Assembly (NCBI GenBank): GCA_949130485.1
Contig: OX422189.1
Coordinates: forward strand, 1,745,720 to 1,809,719
Source of the DNA: Agelas oroides
Taxonomy: Eukaryota; Porifera; Demospongiae; Agelasida; Agelasidae
Length of the DNA: 64,000 nucleotides
Direction of reading: 5' to 3'
Each line of letters starts with the position of its first letter. Position 1 is the stretch's first letter. A program made the position numbers and the translations under genes. Below, piece by piece: positions 9,029 through 18,946 of the stretch. Under the pieces are notes generated by a model. It made no database searches and had not been told where the DNA came from. It saw only the letters and a program-made list of their open reading frames with translations.

Positions 9029-10492
9029 TCATATAAATGTTAGCCCAGCAATTACTATGCAGTATGGATATATATGGTTATGCATCTCACACATGCACTC
9101 AGTGTCATCACTGTCGGGTGACACTGTTCTGACATTCAGGCCAGGAAACTTCTCTAAGCATGTAATACATTTGGAGATATGTAGAGCTGCTAGATGAGAA
9201 TGGGAGTTAACAATTTTAGTACAAACAGACTGTTGCTCTCTTTGTCTCCTGTGACTTTCCCTGTCTTGCTCACATCTTGTTACTGTTTCCTCAGCAGTCT
9301 CATGGGTCAGTCTCCTCTGTTGCCCAAGGCTCACTTGCTCGAGACGGGCCTCTCCCTGATCTGGAGTCTCATGGGTCAGTCTCCTCTGTTGCGCAAGGCT
9401 CACTTGCTCGAGACGGGCATCTCTCTGGTCTGGAGTCTCATGGGTCAGTCTCCTCTTTTGCTCAAGGCTCACTTGCTCAAGATGTGCCTCTCTCTGGTCT
9501 GGAGTCTCATGGGTCAGTATCCTCTGTTGTGCAATGCTCATTTGCTGGAGGCGGGCCTTTCTCTGGTCCGGAGTCTCAAGGGTCAGTCTCATCTGTTGTG
9601 CAAGGCTCACTTGCTCGAGACGGGCCTCTCTCTGATCCGGAGTCTCATGGCATCTGTTGTGCAAAGCTCATCTGCTCGAGACAGGCCTCTCTCTGATCCT
9701 GAGTCTCATGGGTCAGTCTCATCTGTTGTGCAATGCTCACTTGCTCGAGACGGGCCTCTCTCTGATCCTGAGTCTCATGGGTCAGTCTCATCTGTTGTAC
9801 AATGCTCATTTGCTCGAGACGGGCCTCTCTCTGATCCAGAGACTCATGGGTCAGTCTCACCTGTTGCTCAATGCTCATTTGCTCGAGACGGGCCTCTCTC
9901 CGGTCTGGAGTCTCATGGGTCAGTCTCATCTGTTGCGCAAGGCTCATTTGCTGGAGACGACTCGTTCTCTGTTCTGGAGTCTCTGACGCTAATCGCCCTC
10001 TCCTGTAACCCAAAACTCTCTCCCGCTGGGCAGCAGACCGCGAAGCACGATGGGCTCTCTCCCTCACTCTCCGTCTCGCTAACCGTGCCTCCCTTTGTTT
10101 AGGGGAAAATGTAATTATATAGTATAGAGGCGGAAATGACAATGATACAAATACAAGAGGGTGAGACTTGAGGGATCTAGGACAGAAGCGAACCATACAT
10201 GTAAAAGGATACAGATGGGGCTTCGCAAGATCAATATACAATACAAAACAGGACAAACCGCAATTAGTTACCTATACACAAACAAAAGGGGTGAAATGTA
10301 GGTCCGGGCAAGTCCATGTTGGAAGTCTTCTGCAGTTGAAAATGTGGTATGAGCAGTTGATAGCTATTTTGCTTAAATGGTCCAAGAAATTCCTGTGCCA
10401 TTTAGAATGCTGTTCCTTTCAGTAGCGCGACGATCCCTGTCGCGTTGGTTTCTACGTCTTAGCCTTTCTCTCCTTCTTTCTTCGGATTCCAT
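9029..10492 (-). pseudogene. STPR (23-residue) repeat protein gene with Helitron-like cysteine tail; frameshifted
   Basis: On the minus strand an ATG at 10490-10492 starts a very basic segment (MESEERRRERLRRRNQRDRD). After about 300 bp of interruption without a clear GT donor, coding sense resumes near 10110 (REARLARRRVRERAHRA) and enters about ten tandem 23-residue units of the form ETPDQREARLEQ plus SLAQQRRLTH. These match the STPR repeat (score-and-three-residue repeat) of silkworm FMBP-1, a DNA-binding alpha-helical repeat. An 8-bp deletion in one unit near 9650 breaks the frame, so the frame ending at 9645 continues in the frame open to 9029. After the repeats comes a Cys-containing stretch (ITCLEKFPGLNVR, then TECMCEMHNH) resembling the region that follows such repeats in Helitron proteins of marine animals (from memory). 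Function unproven; likely a decayed, captured DNA-binding gene. Confidence 0.6.
9294..9976. repeat. 69-bp tandem array, ~10 units
   Basis: Units begin AGTCTCATGGGTCAGTCTC on the plus strand at roughly 9295, 9364, 9433, 9502, 9571, 9640, 9701, 9770, 9839 and 9908. The period is 69 bp (23 codons), except that the unit at ~9640 has lost 8 bp. Differences between units are mostly single bases. The array encodes the STPR repeats on the minus strand; the plus-strand frames over it are shadows. Confidence 0.85.
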
Positions 10493-10835
10493 AAGTGAGT
10501 CGTACATACAACTTCTTTCTGGCTTTCAAACGTAGCTAGCTTGGCGTTCGGTATTAGGGTATATCTTTACTTTAGACATGTAGACATGCATAACTTGTAG
10601 AATATTGCATCACGCACAAATAGGGCAGAATGAATATACGGAATACGCACGTACCATATATATATATCCCTATAAGGAATTCGCTTTTTTCACAGCTGTT
10701 CATGTTGCATTACGTCATCATTACGTCCTCTGTTGAATATTCATAAGTAATTCAATTCACAGCGGTGTCATCATTACGTCTTCTGTTGAATATTCATAAG
10801 TAATTCGTTTCACAGCGGTTCGTGTGTGTTGAATA

Positions 10836-11279
10836 TAGCCTCGTTCCCAGGCCTCCCCCGTTTTACCTTCCGTTTGCGTTCACAATAATACACGGGAGCG
10901 GAAGGCCGGCGAAAAACGGGGAAGGCCTGGGAGCATTCATCACGTGAATGACGTCAGGTGGACGCGAGGTGGACGTAGGGGGGGAGGGGCCCAACTGCCA
11001 AAACAACGCACAGGACCATCCGTTCGAGCGCTCTACCGCGTTTTCGGGCTCCAGACCTTAGCGTGATGGAAACTACTCGTCTTGACCGGTAAGAAACTCA
11101 CTTTCAAGTTTAGTACGTTTATATTTGAATATCGGCCCCTCCCCCCCTACGTCCACCTCGCGTCCACTCACGTGATGAATGCTCCCAGGCCTTCCCCGTT
11201 TTTCGCCGGCCTTCCGCTCCCGTGTATTATTGTGAACGCAAACGGAAGGTAAAACGGGGGAGGCCTGGGAACGAGGCTA
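10836..11279. mobile_element. 444-bp foldback, 9-bp TSD TGTTGAATA
   Basis: The arms of ~110 bp start TAGCCTCGTTCCCAGGCCTC and are mirrored at the right end. TGTTGAATA lies on both sides (10827-10835 and 11280-11288). The inner part repeats CACGTGA-containing sequence in inverted order. It is nested inside the 4,036-bp element and hence inserted later. A related but diverged copy is at ~37790-38278. Confidence 0.85.
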
Positions 11280-11365
11280 TGTTGAATATTCATAATTAAT
11301 TCGTTTCACAGCATACATTAGACCGAACAGTGTGCTGGTCATCTGTTGTGGCTTGTTGGCTAAAT

Positions 11366-11390
11366 GGTTAAGGGTTAGGGTTAGGGTTAA
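11366..11390 (+). repeat. Short telomere-like (TTAGGG) run
   Basis: About three units of GGGTTA with one variant. Too short to be a telomere; an interstitial relic, or chance. Confidence 0.5.
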
Positions 11391-11727
11391 GGCTGGGGCC
11401 AGGGATTGCACTAGGTGTGTTCCTTTTTTTTTCCTGTAGTGTTATAAGTGTGGTGAACACATTTGTCTTCGTTGGTACGGTAAGTGTGCGGCGGGGTGCG
11501 CACGACGGGTTACTTATGAATATTCAATAGGTGACGTAACCGCCACATGAACCGCTGTGAAAAAAGCGAATCCCATATATATAAATAGACAAATTTTCGT
11601 TTTATCCACAAGTGTGGGGCTCGCTGCGCTCGCCCCAATTAAGTAGGTGCGAACAAAGTGTGCGATTGACAGGGAAGTCATGGAAGTGACATGAAGCCAG
11701 ACCTTTAAAAACTTTGCCGCTCTAACC

Positions 11728-12391
11728 CAGTGGCGGATCTAGAAATTTAGAAAGGGGGGTTGAGTCACTAGCGCGCGAAGCGCGCTGGAAAATTTTTGGG
11801 TTGCTACGCCCACTTTCGGTCACGTGAACGCATTTAAATAAAATATAGCTGGGAGGCCGAACCGAGGGGTCCGTCACAAAAGAAATCTCGTACACAGTGT
11901 TGTTTTAGTTAACTATAAGTTTAACTAAATACATTTTAGTACGGCCTTTTTAAAATTTAGTTAACCAAAACTACAACTAACTAGCTAAGCTGGGAACTAT
12001 AACTAAAATATCCAAGAACATACAAGAAGAAACCTGTCGGCAGAAATCCAAACTGAAATCCAGAAATCCACTGTGAAATCCAGAAATCCACTCTGAAATT
12101 CGAAATCCACGTGAAATCCAGTGGATTTCGAAATCTCGTACGCCGAGGCGCGCCGTGGCGGACCCCTCGGGCCGAACTGAATATCTCGAAGCAACTCTAG
12201 GCCTAGTCAAACGTCTGGAGATCAGTAAGGAACTGATACGTGAGTGTGTAACTGTGCCTGGTTGTTGTTGCTGCATGCCACTGCTGCATAATCATTTGAT
12301 GGACTCGTACAGTTATGTACGCAAAACACATTACTAGCCGCCAAAGGGGGGTGCATTTGCACCCCCCTTACCCCCCCTAAATCCGCCACTG
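11728..12391. mobile_element. 664-bp CAGTGGCGG element, copy 2
   Basis: Same length, orientation and apparently sequence as 6147-6810. It is flanked by TAACC at 11723-11727 and 12392-12396 (5-bp target duplication), so it moved independently rather than by segmental duplication. It lies inside the 4,036-bp element and so postdates it. Confidence 0.8.
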
Positions 12392-12616
12392 TAACCTACT
12401 TATGGTCAATTATCGCCCACAGAAATTCCGTGGCCTATTAGCACCAACTCAATATGCGAGTGTCACCAGACTCTCTCCCCGCTTTTCGTGTGAGAGTCTG
12501 GCTCCGCGAGACTAGTTGGCATTCGGGGTTCACCAAGTTCACCCGTACCCAACTCCATGTGGTGACATCACAATTTGTAATGTTTATTCCTTACGCATTG
12601 CGCGCGCGGATCGAAG

Positions 12617-13188
12617 ATGGAACTGGACCCGAAGAAGTTCCTTGTGAGGTAAACTTTTACCTACAGCTTGCTATAGTTTTACGGGTCGTAGTTTTATACT
12701 TATAGTAACTTGTGAACTAAATGCAGCATAATTTCTGGACCTGAAGAGGTTCAGTACTTTTTTCATGCCTTTTTTCTAGCTTATTGTGAGCTGAATAATA
12801 CCTAATATGCAACAGCTAGCTAGCTGTAACTCCTGCATGGTTATAGGAGTAAATGTTCATCTGCATACTGTGTGAGTTACTAGTCTAGTCTTTCACACTC
12901 GGGTCTAGCTCCAGCAGTCTAGTGAGCCATGTGCAGATTTTTTATAGTAAGTTCTAGTTTGCATGTGATGAACTAAATGTTTACCTACAATCTGATTTTG
13001 TGTGAGCATCTTGGGGTATGGTTTCACTTGACCGCGATACTAGAAACTTGTCCCTCAGCAAGTCATGCAAAACAGTTGCTGGAAGGCATGCAGCGAAACA
13101 AAACACCAGAAGAAATCACATGGTCTGTATTGTGTCCAAAGATGTTGTGCAACATTTTAACAAGAATGCTAAACTCTACCGTACATAG
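12617..13188 (+). CDS. Candidate small two-exon gene (53 aa), unrecognised
   Basis: An ATG at 12617 gives MELDPKKFLVR and runs into a good donor (GAG|GTAAAC, exon to 12648). A pyrimidine-rich acceptor (CCCTCAG) at 13058 could join in phase to 13059-13188, adding a basic segment (SKSCKTVAGRHAAKQ...) and a stop. The promoter-side flank is the target duplication of the 4-kb element, about 95 bp upstream. I do not recognise the protein; the second exon may be another one. Confidence 0.22.
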
Positions 13189-13359
13189 ACTATTTTCAGA
13201 GAAAATTGCTCTTTCAAACTGAATCATGTACAGTGCAATCTGTCAAAGTGTACTCCCAAAGTAGTCTCATTGCCATACTCTCAAAAAGCACAAATGTCTC
13301 ATGTTCTGAGTGACAGTTCAATGCTTGTACATCAAAAGTACAGTTGAAAATGTAAAAAG

Positions 13360-13452
13360 ATGTAGGGATGGCATGCCAAAAAGTGTGCAACCAAGGTAGG
13401 GATAACGCATGAAAGCAAAGGTCAACGTATTGTCAAAGCCCCATCCCTACAT
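13360..13452. mobile_element. ATGTAGGGATGG MITE, subfamily 1
   Basis: About 93 bp with ends ATGTAGGGATGG and CCATCCCTACAT. Close copies at 17566-17658, 24356-24448 and 24817-24909 share internal GGCATGCCAAAAAG and GCAAAGGTCAAC. Non-coding. Confidence 0.75.
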
Positions 13453-13486
13453 CTTTTTCACACTACAGCTGATGCAATGCTGCTAG

Positions 13487-14335
13487 ATCATAAAGTCACA
13501 AAAAAGTTTTCTGAATGAAAACAAGCGCATGTAGGGATGGAACCCTCAAAAACCAACCAAACTAGATGGGAATGACACCACAACAATTTCACACCATCCC
13601 TACATCTTGTGCCATTTTGCCAACTATGCTTTGTGTTTGTTAGTTGTGTGCATAGGAGGGTTGTGGAAGGCAGTGGGGTGGGTAGTGCTGGGTGTGGAGT
13701 GTATGTTAATGTGCATGGGGAGTGAGTTATGTTGTAGGTGGCTGCAATGTAGTAAATTGTAGTTGCTATACTGAGCATGGCAGATATGGTCTGTCTTGAA
13801 GTAGACTCGCAAGCCAGACCCTTTCTGCGCAGCGCTGATCACTCAGTATGCGGCACGTGGAGGGAAGAAGTTTGATGTTTGGATTTACAATTTCACTTCA
13901 AAGCGTCTGAATTTATGACGATTCTTAGTTCCTTCCTTGTGTGCCGATACTGAAAGCGATCGGTGCTGTGGAACGGAAAGGGTCTGGCTTGCGAGACTAT
14001 AGTCTTGAATGTAGAAACTGTGGGGTGCATGAGCTGGATCTGTATGGTATGTTGGAGTAAGTTATGTTGTGAAATTTTATTGCTGCTGAACATGGCAAAT
14101 ATGGATTGTCTTTTATGTAGAAGGCTGTATATTGTTCAGTGTTCATTTAGTGGGTGTGAATAGACTAGGTGCATGTAGAGAGTTTTGTGGTGTGCATAGT
14201 TGGCAAAATGGCACAAGATGTAGGGATGGTGTGAAATTGTTGTGGTGTCATTCCCATCTAGTTTGGTTGGTTTTTGAGGGTTCCATCCCTACATGCGCTT
14301 GTTTTCATTCAGAAAACTTTTTTGTGACTTGTTCC
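13487..14335. repeat. Inverted pair of ~140-bp repeats containing ATGTAGGGATGG subfamily 2
   Basis: Arms ~13487-13630 and ~14193-14335 are reverse complements, nearly exact. Each contains a 77-bp MITE (13529-13605; 14218-14294) ending in ATGTAGGGATGG/CCATCCCTACAT. The long identical flanks outside the MITE show duplication of the whole arm, not just insertion of the MITE. Confidence 0.7.
13802..13999. mobile_element. Foldback with TAGWCTCGCAAGCCAGACCC ends
   Basis: The left end TAGACTCGCAAGCCAGACCC and right end GGGTCTGGCTTGCGAGACTA are inverted. GTCTTGAA occurs next to both ends, but two bases out of register on the right. It has the same ends as the larger copy at 23641-24040. It sits within the loop of the inverted pair described above. 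Confidence 0.65.
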
Positions 14336-15086
14336 TGCTGTTTTTTTTTTTGGTAGTTTATTAGGAATGGTAACAGAGAAGAGACATGGAAGGGTAGGCC
14401 GAGGGGAAGATGCATGGTGCGTACAGTATGATAGTACAGAACATTTTTGTTCATAAAGAACTAAGAATTGTCATAAATTCAAATGCTTCCAAGTGAAATT
14501 GTCAATCCAAACATCGAACTTCTTTATCTGGGGGGTTTAGAACCCCAAGAAAAGCCTCATAAAAACCAAGTGCAAAGCACATGAGTTTAATGAGGCTTTG
14601 CATGCAAGCTTATAAATCCCACGCTCACTTCATGTGGACTACTAATGGGTTCACCAAAAAACTCTCCATAGACGGTCACCACAGAGTATTGAGTCGTAAG
14701 ACCCCATTACAGGAACAGTTTTATGGTGAGTAGCTATAGTCTAAATCCGTTTGAAACCACAGCATAGGGGTCTATGGAGCTGAACAACCACCAGCTTCTG
14801 TGGCCTCCTCTAGTGCAAAAGTTTTGAATGAAGCCATGCACTGTTGACTCAGTGCTACTAGCTGCACTAGAGCAGTTCGAGTATACCAAGCTACCAATAG
14901 GCTCCTACTTGCTGCGTTGGAGAAAACTCAGAAGCACAACACAAAAGGAGGATGTTAAGAAGACACCAGCCAAAATGCTACCATCAACTTGCAGTAAACA
15001 TTGTATGTGTACTATATGCATTGTTGTAAATGTGAAAGTTGACAATAAAAATTGAATACTAGTGGCTAGTGTTCTGAGTCATATAG
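14336..15086. other. Non-coding stretch, nothing recognised
   Basis: Includes a poly-T run near 14340 and a fragment (near 14451-14520) matching the interior of 13860-13930 in inverted order. No gene or RNA could be supported. Confidence 0.4.
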
Positions 15087-15203
15087 CCCACCTAGATACG
15101 AATAACTTGATGGTTAAAACACCAGCTGGCAAATTTAGAACACTAGCTGGCAGGTATACCAGCTAGTGTTTTAACCATCAAGTATACCTCGTATCTAGGT
15201 GGG
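15087..15203. mobile_element. Palindromic MITE
   Basis: CCCACCTAGATACGA...TTGATGGTTAAAACAC is mirrored by GTGTTTTAACCATCAA...CGTATCTAGGTGGG, with a second inner inverted pair around AACACTAGCTGG. Stem arms are ~45 bp each. Confidence 0.7.
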
Positions 15204-15886
15204 TTATTTGACTAGCAACTGACTAGATTACAAATTGACTTCAGCTACAGTCAGTAGAAACTGCTGCACTTGCAAACTTCATGTGCTCATTGCGGGAGCC
15301 CTCACATACACTTTCATTTACAGCAGCTCTAGCAATACATACCTTATAATACTTCTCCTGGAAACATGCACAACCCCTCGATGTCTGTTTACCTGACTTC
15401 GGCTGTTGCCGTCTTTATCCTTCACGGTAAGCTAGATCTAAACACGTGCTCAGTCGAACTTCCGGGGGGCGTACTTGCTATGAATAATGATATTCTAGTA
15501 AAATGGCGTATAGCACTGAGCATTAACATCGGAGTGCTTGAGAATCACTGAAGAATAGTTCGAGTTCTACGATAACGATAAGTAGTGAGTGCAATACCCG
15601 GTGATTTATGCTGTTTTTTCGCGTTTGAATCGTTGTAATAGCTTCAGCCGTTATCGTGCTTGCCTGGCTGACAGTTATACTGACAGAAGAAAGAAGAAAG
15701 AAAGTCAGAAGATAGACGATTTGCCCGTTTTAGCGACTCGCCGGTCTGGTACTTCAGCGATGCCCTCCAGCAAAGTTAACGGTCCCGTTGCTCATGGAAG
15801 CACTCGGTAATGCCTGATATGGCTCATAGAGGCCTTTGACTAATCTAACGTAGACATTTCGAGCGTGTCATTTGTGCACTTTTATA

Positions 15887-17190
15887 CTAGTGGCTAGCGA
15901 CAGGAACGTTGCCATCGTTATGCGCATGCGCAGTGTCTCGTTCCTGGCGCTAACCGCTACACGTATTGCGAGCTAGCGACAGGAACGTTGCCACTCATGC
16001 TAAGTTTCGTTCCTGGCGCTAACCGCTACGTGTATTGCGGGCTAGCGACAGGAACGTTGCCACTCTGTATTATGCATGTCCAGTAACGGTATCTTTCCCG
16101 TGGTATTTTTTTCAGTATGGAGAAATTAAAATTAACATAGAAGAGATTAAGTCTCATATTGCTACTTGAGAACCTAGGCAAAACATGTTTCGTAAGTTCA
16201 AGTGAAGTGATAAGCAACTATCAATGCAGCTGATAGTACACACTTTCTAGAAAGCTTTGATGTATACTGACCAGAAGTGCTTGCAACATATAAAGTCCCC
16301 ATGATGTAGTCTCTCTCAAGGAAAAAGGCATTTCAAGTGACAACATACAGTGACAGAGAGCAACAACAATAATCGAATTCAAGAATAATTTGTAATGGCC
16401 TCGGCAAGGGTGAGGGAAATGTGCAAGTGAAACTAAATTTGTCAATAAGTGTAAGGGAGTTAAAAGAAGTATCTAATTAAGTTGTCAAAAAGATCTTAAA
16501 ACAATACCAAAAAAATGAGGACATGGAACTGCAACATGTTGTAAAAGAGAATGAGTTTTATTGAGTTCCATGAGCCATCCATCCTCATGCTGCTTGCAGA
16601 GACCATGTGAAGTTACAACAACCTGAAGGGTAGACACACATAATTTGACAATATACTGGCTGATTAAGCAAGTGTTTCATCTATTGTGACTGTTTTACCT
16701 GCATGAGCAGTCTTGTTCAATACCGTCGAAAAAAGGGCCTGGGATATTGGGGTGATTTATGAAAAGCAACACAAGCAGTGTCTGTGTGGTTCACAAGTAG
16801 TCTTGTGCCCAGCCTATTTTCAGTGCAGAATACTAGTCTGGGAACTAGACTAGTTCATAAGACTGCATTATAGGCTGGTAAGCTTTCTAGGTCACTGTAA
16901 GTCTAACTCAATTTGGCAAGGTTTGTAAAGTACACAAATTTAGGACAGTGCTCTTCAATTAGAAAACAGTGCGCAACAATCATATGTTTCCGGCTACTCC
17001 CAGTTTCATATCTAACACTAAACTACTGCATAGCAAACTGATATTGAATATTGAGCCTACCTGTTGCTTTCTCCTTTGTTTCCCCTGGTTCCAGAGACTA
17101 GCTAAACTATGTCAGTGCCGAGGGCAGTGCTGTTCAATCTTGTATTACGTCATTTTTTGAGATGGCAACGTTCCTGTCGCTAGCCGCTAG
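15887..17190. mobile_element. ~1.3 kb element with GCTAGCGACAGGAACGTTGCC ends
   Basis: The 30-bp ends (CTAGTGGCTAGCGACAGGAA and its near-complement at 17161-17190) are inverted. The left side holds two to three tandem sub-units (to ~16075), each pairing GCTAGCGACAGGAACGTTGC with a GTTCCTGGCGCTAACCGC segment, so it can fold locally. The middle has no convincing gene. No target duplication was resolved. Confidence 0.6.
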
Positions 17191-17565
17191 TCACTTACAT
17201 TGTGGCCGCCATTTTTTTTCGGGGTCATCCCTACATATGGCGTACTACCGTACGCCATGATTAGCCTCATTCCTGAGCCGACGTGGGAGAAGGAATGTGG
17301 CCTGGGGACGAGGCTAAAACCATGCCATGTGCTTTAATGACACTACATCGTAAGTCTGCAGTCTATTCCAACTCACTGCTTAAGTTGTTGAAGAGGTTTC
17401 GTATAACATAATGCAACCAAGAGGGTATACTAGCCTCGTTACCAGGCCACGTAGGAAGTGGCCTGAGAACAAGGCTACAGCCATGCACTGCCAGTAATAA
17501 AGGTTGTGAACTTGTGGTATGTTTTAGGAAGACCCCCATGCACTGTCTAACTGTTGTGTGAAACG

Positions 17566-17658
17566 ATGTAGGGATGGGGCTTTGCCAATATGTTGACCTT
17601 TGCTTTCATGCATTATCCCTACCTTGTTTGCATACTTTTCGGCATGCCATCCCTACAT
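17566..17658. mobile_element. ATGTAGGGATGG MITE, subfamily 1 (inverted)
   Basis: Same ends and interior as 13360-13452, opposite orientation, followed by a T-run of ~20 bases. Confidence 0.75.
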
Positions 17659-17980
17659 CTTTTTTTTTTTTTTTTTAAGTCTTGTTCAATTATAATCCCC
17701 CCACTTGTAGCTAAATCTAATCAGGAAAAAGGGGGGGCACATAATGTCGAGTATGGTATAAGATGTGTGCTATTCCATTATACTGCATGCATGTTTCAGA
17801 ACTTAACCACAGCTGAAAAGATCTTCATAATTTGCATATATTACCTGGAAAAATGTCTCTTGTGCATCAAGGCAATAGTGATGTCCTACATTTCTTTATA
17901 TTGTGCCGCCATTGTCAGTTACTCTGCTACTGGAATGTATAATATTATACTACTGTCTGCATGGTTGCACAAGCAATAAT

Positions 17981-18012
17981 TAACCCTCGGCGCGCATGCG
18001 CGCCGAGGGTTA
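17981..18012. repeat. GC-rich palindrome TAACCCTCGG.., copy 2
   Basis: A palindrome of about 32 bp, TAACCCTCGGCGCGCATGCG plus its complement. It shares the TAACCCTCGGCGCGCATGCG core and the following ACAGTA/TGTGTGTCTG tail with 6085-6116. Confidence 0.65.
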
Positions 18013-18098
18013 CAGTAGTTGTCCTGTGTGTCTGTCTGTAGCCTCGTTCCCAGGCTCTCCCCTCGCCCCGACGAAAAATAAAAACGGAGGGGGAGAGC

Positions 18099-18795
18099 AG
18101 GTCTCGTGCCCAGACCCCACCCAGCTCACGCAAGGAGAAGGGGTCTGGTGTCACATAGTCTCGTGACCAGCCGGAAACAACCTACGGAAAATCCGTCTGG
18201 TAATGTTGGGCTCGATTCTGGGGCTTTTCTACTTACGACGGAGTTATTTGAACGTACCAATCAAATTGTAGCATTTGCAATTAATCGGGCGGCCTACTAG
18301 CGCCCTAGCGCTTGTGCGGATGCTAATTGGTGATAATTGAAGCCATGTAGTGGCGAGAACGTCCATATATGGTCAGCGCCGGCCGTGTTCAAACCCTGCT
18401 GACGTGTGCAAAAGCCCCAGAAAGGCGCGCAATGTTACCAGGCGGATTTTCCGTAGGTTGTTTCCGGTTGGTCACGAGACTAGGTGTCACAAGTCCAAAT
18501 CCTTGGGCTAGCTCCAGAAGCGTCGTGCAAGCCTGAGCCGGGAAAGACCTAGAAAGCAGTTTTTACCACTCTGGAGGCCCTGTGAAGCTCGTGCAAGCCT
18601 GTTTATTTTAGGGTAAGACCCGACAAATCCGTTTTAATCGCCGAAGAGCTGCTGTGAAGCACGTGCAAGCCTGTTTAAGTGCCAGTAAAGATCGACAAAG
18701 CAGTTTTCACTGCTGTGGAAGACCTGTGAAGCTCCGCCAAGGCTTGTGACACCAGACCCTTTCCTCGTGAGAGGTTGGGTCTGGGCACGAGACTA
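18099..18795. mobile_element. 697-bp TIR element, 9-bp TSD GGGGAGAGC, itself containing another
   Basis: The ends GTCTCGTGCCCAGACCCC and GGGTCTGGGCACGAGACTA are inverted. GGGGAGAGC flanks both ends (18090-18098; 18796-18804). A 327-bp member of the same broad family is inserted inside it at 18156-18482, and it lies itself within a decayed TAGCCTCG element starting ~18040. The interior between has GTGAAGCTCGTGCAAGCCTG-like direct repeats (18590-18740). Confidence 0.8.
18156..18482. mobile_element. 327-bp TIR element, 9-bp TSD GGTGTCACA, nested
   Basis: The ends TAGTCTCGTGACCAGCCGGA and TTGGTCACGAGACTA are inverted, ~45 bp each. GGTGTCACA lies at 18147-18155 and 18483-18491. Removing it restores the left arm of the 697-bp host element. 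Confidence 0.85.
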
Positions 18796-18946
18796 GGGGA
18801 GAGCCTAGGCCTAGGCCTGGGACCGATTCGCACGTGATATCGTGGCACGACGACTTTGCACTAACTATTAAATAACCTGAAACGTCACTCTTCTTCTTCT
18901 TCTTCGTCTTTGTAACCTCCTTTCTAGGAGAGTATCCCTAGTTGGG

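Larger units (their letters stand above)
8479..12514. mobile_element. 4,036-bp TIR element carrying an STPR-repeat gene, 9-bp TSD GTTGGCATT
   Basis: The left end begins TAGTCTCGCGGAGCCAGACT, and about 73 bp of it recurs inverted at the right end (to 12514) with only one or two differences. The 9-mer GTTGGCATT flanks both ends (8470-8478 and 12515-12523). It is therefore a single insertion of a large element in the TAG(T/C)CTCG-ended family. Inside are a gene-like STPR array (9029-10492, minus), a younger 444-bp family member (10836-11279) and copy 2 of the 664-bp element (11728-12391). No transposase was found, so it is non-autonomous or has lost it. It may be a gene-capturing, Pack-MULE-like element. 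Confidence 0.8.

Noticed and set aside
9194..10102. Long plus-strand open frames over the 69-bp array
   Set aside because: They are antisense shadows of the tandem array; the minus-strand reading gives charged, helix-type STPR units and the plus-strand reading gives meaningless repeats.
11366..11390. Telomere or chromosome end
   Set aside because: Only about three TTAGGG units, with unique sequence on both sides.
15366..15800. Possible first exon (MHNPSMSVYLTSAVAVFILHG before GTAAGC) and a hydrophobic segment near 15626 ending in basic residues
   Set aside because: An in-frame stop and no matching acceptor prevent a joined model; evidence is too thin to call a gene.
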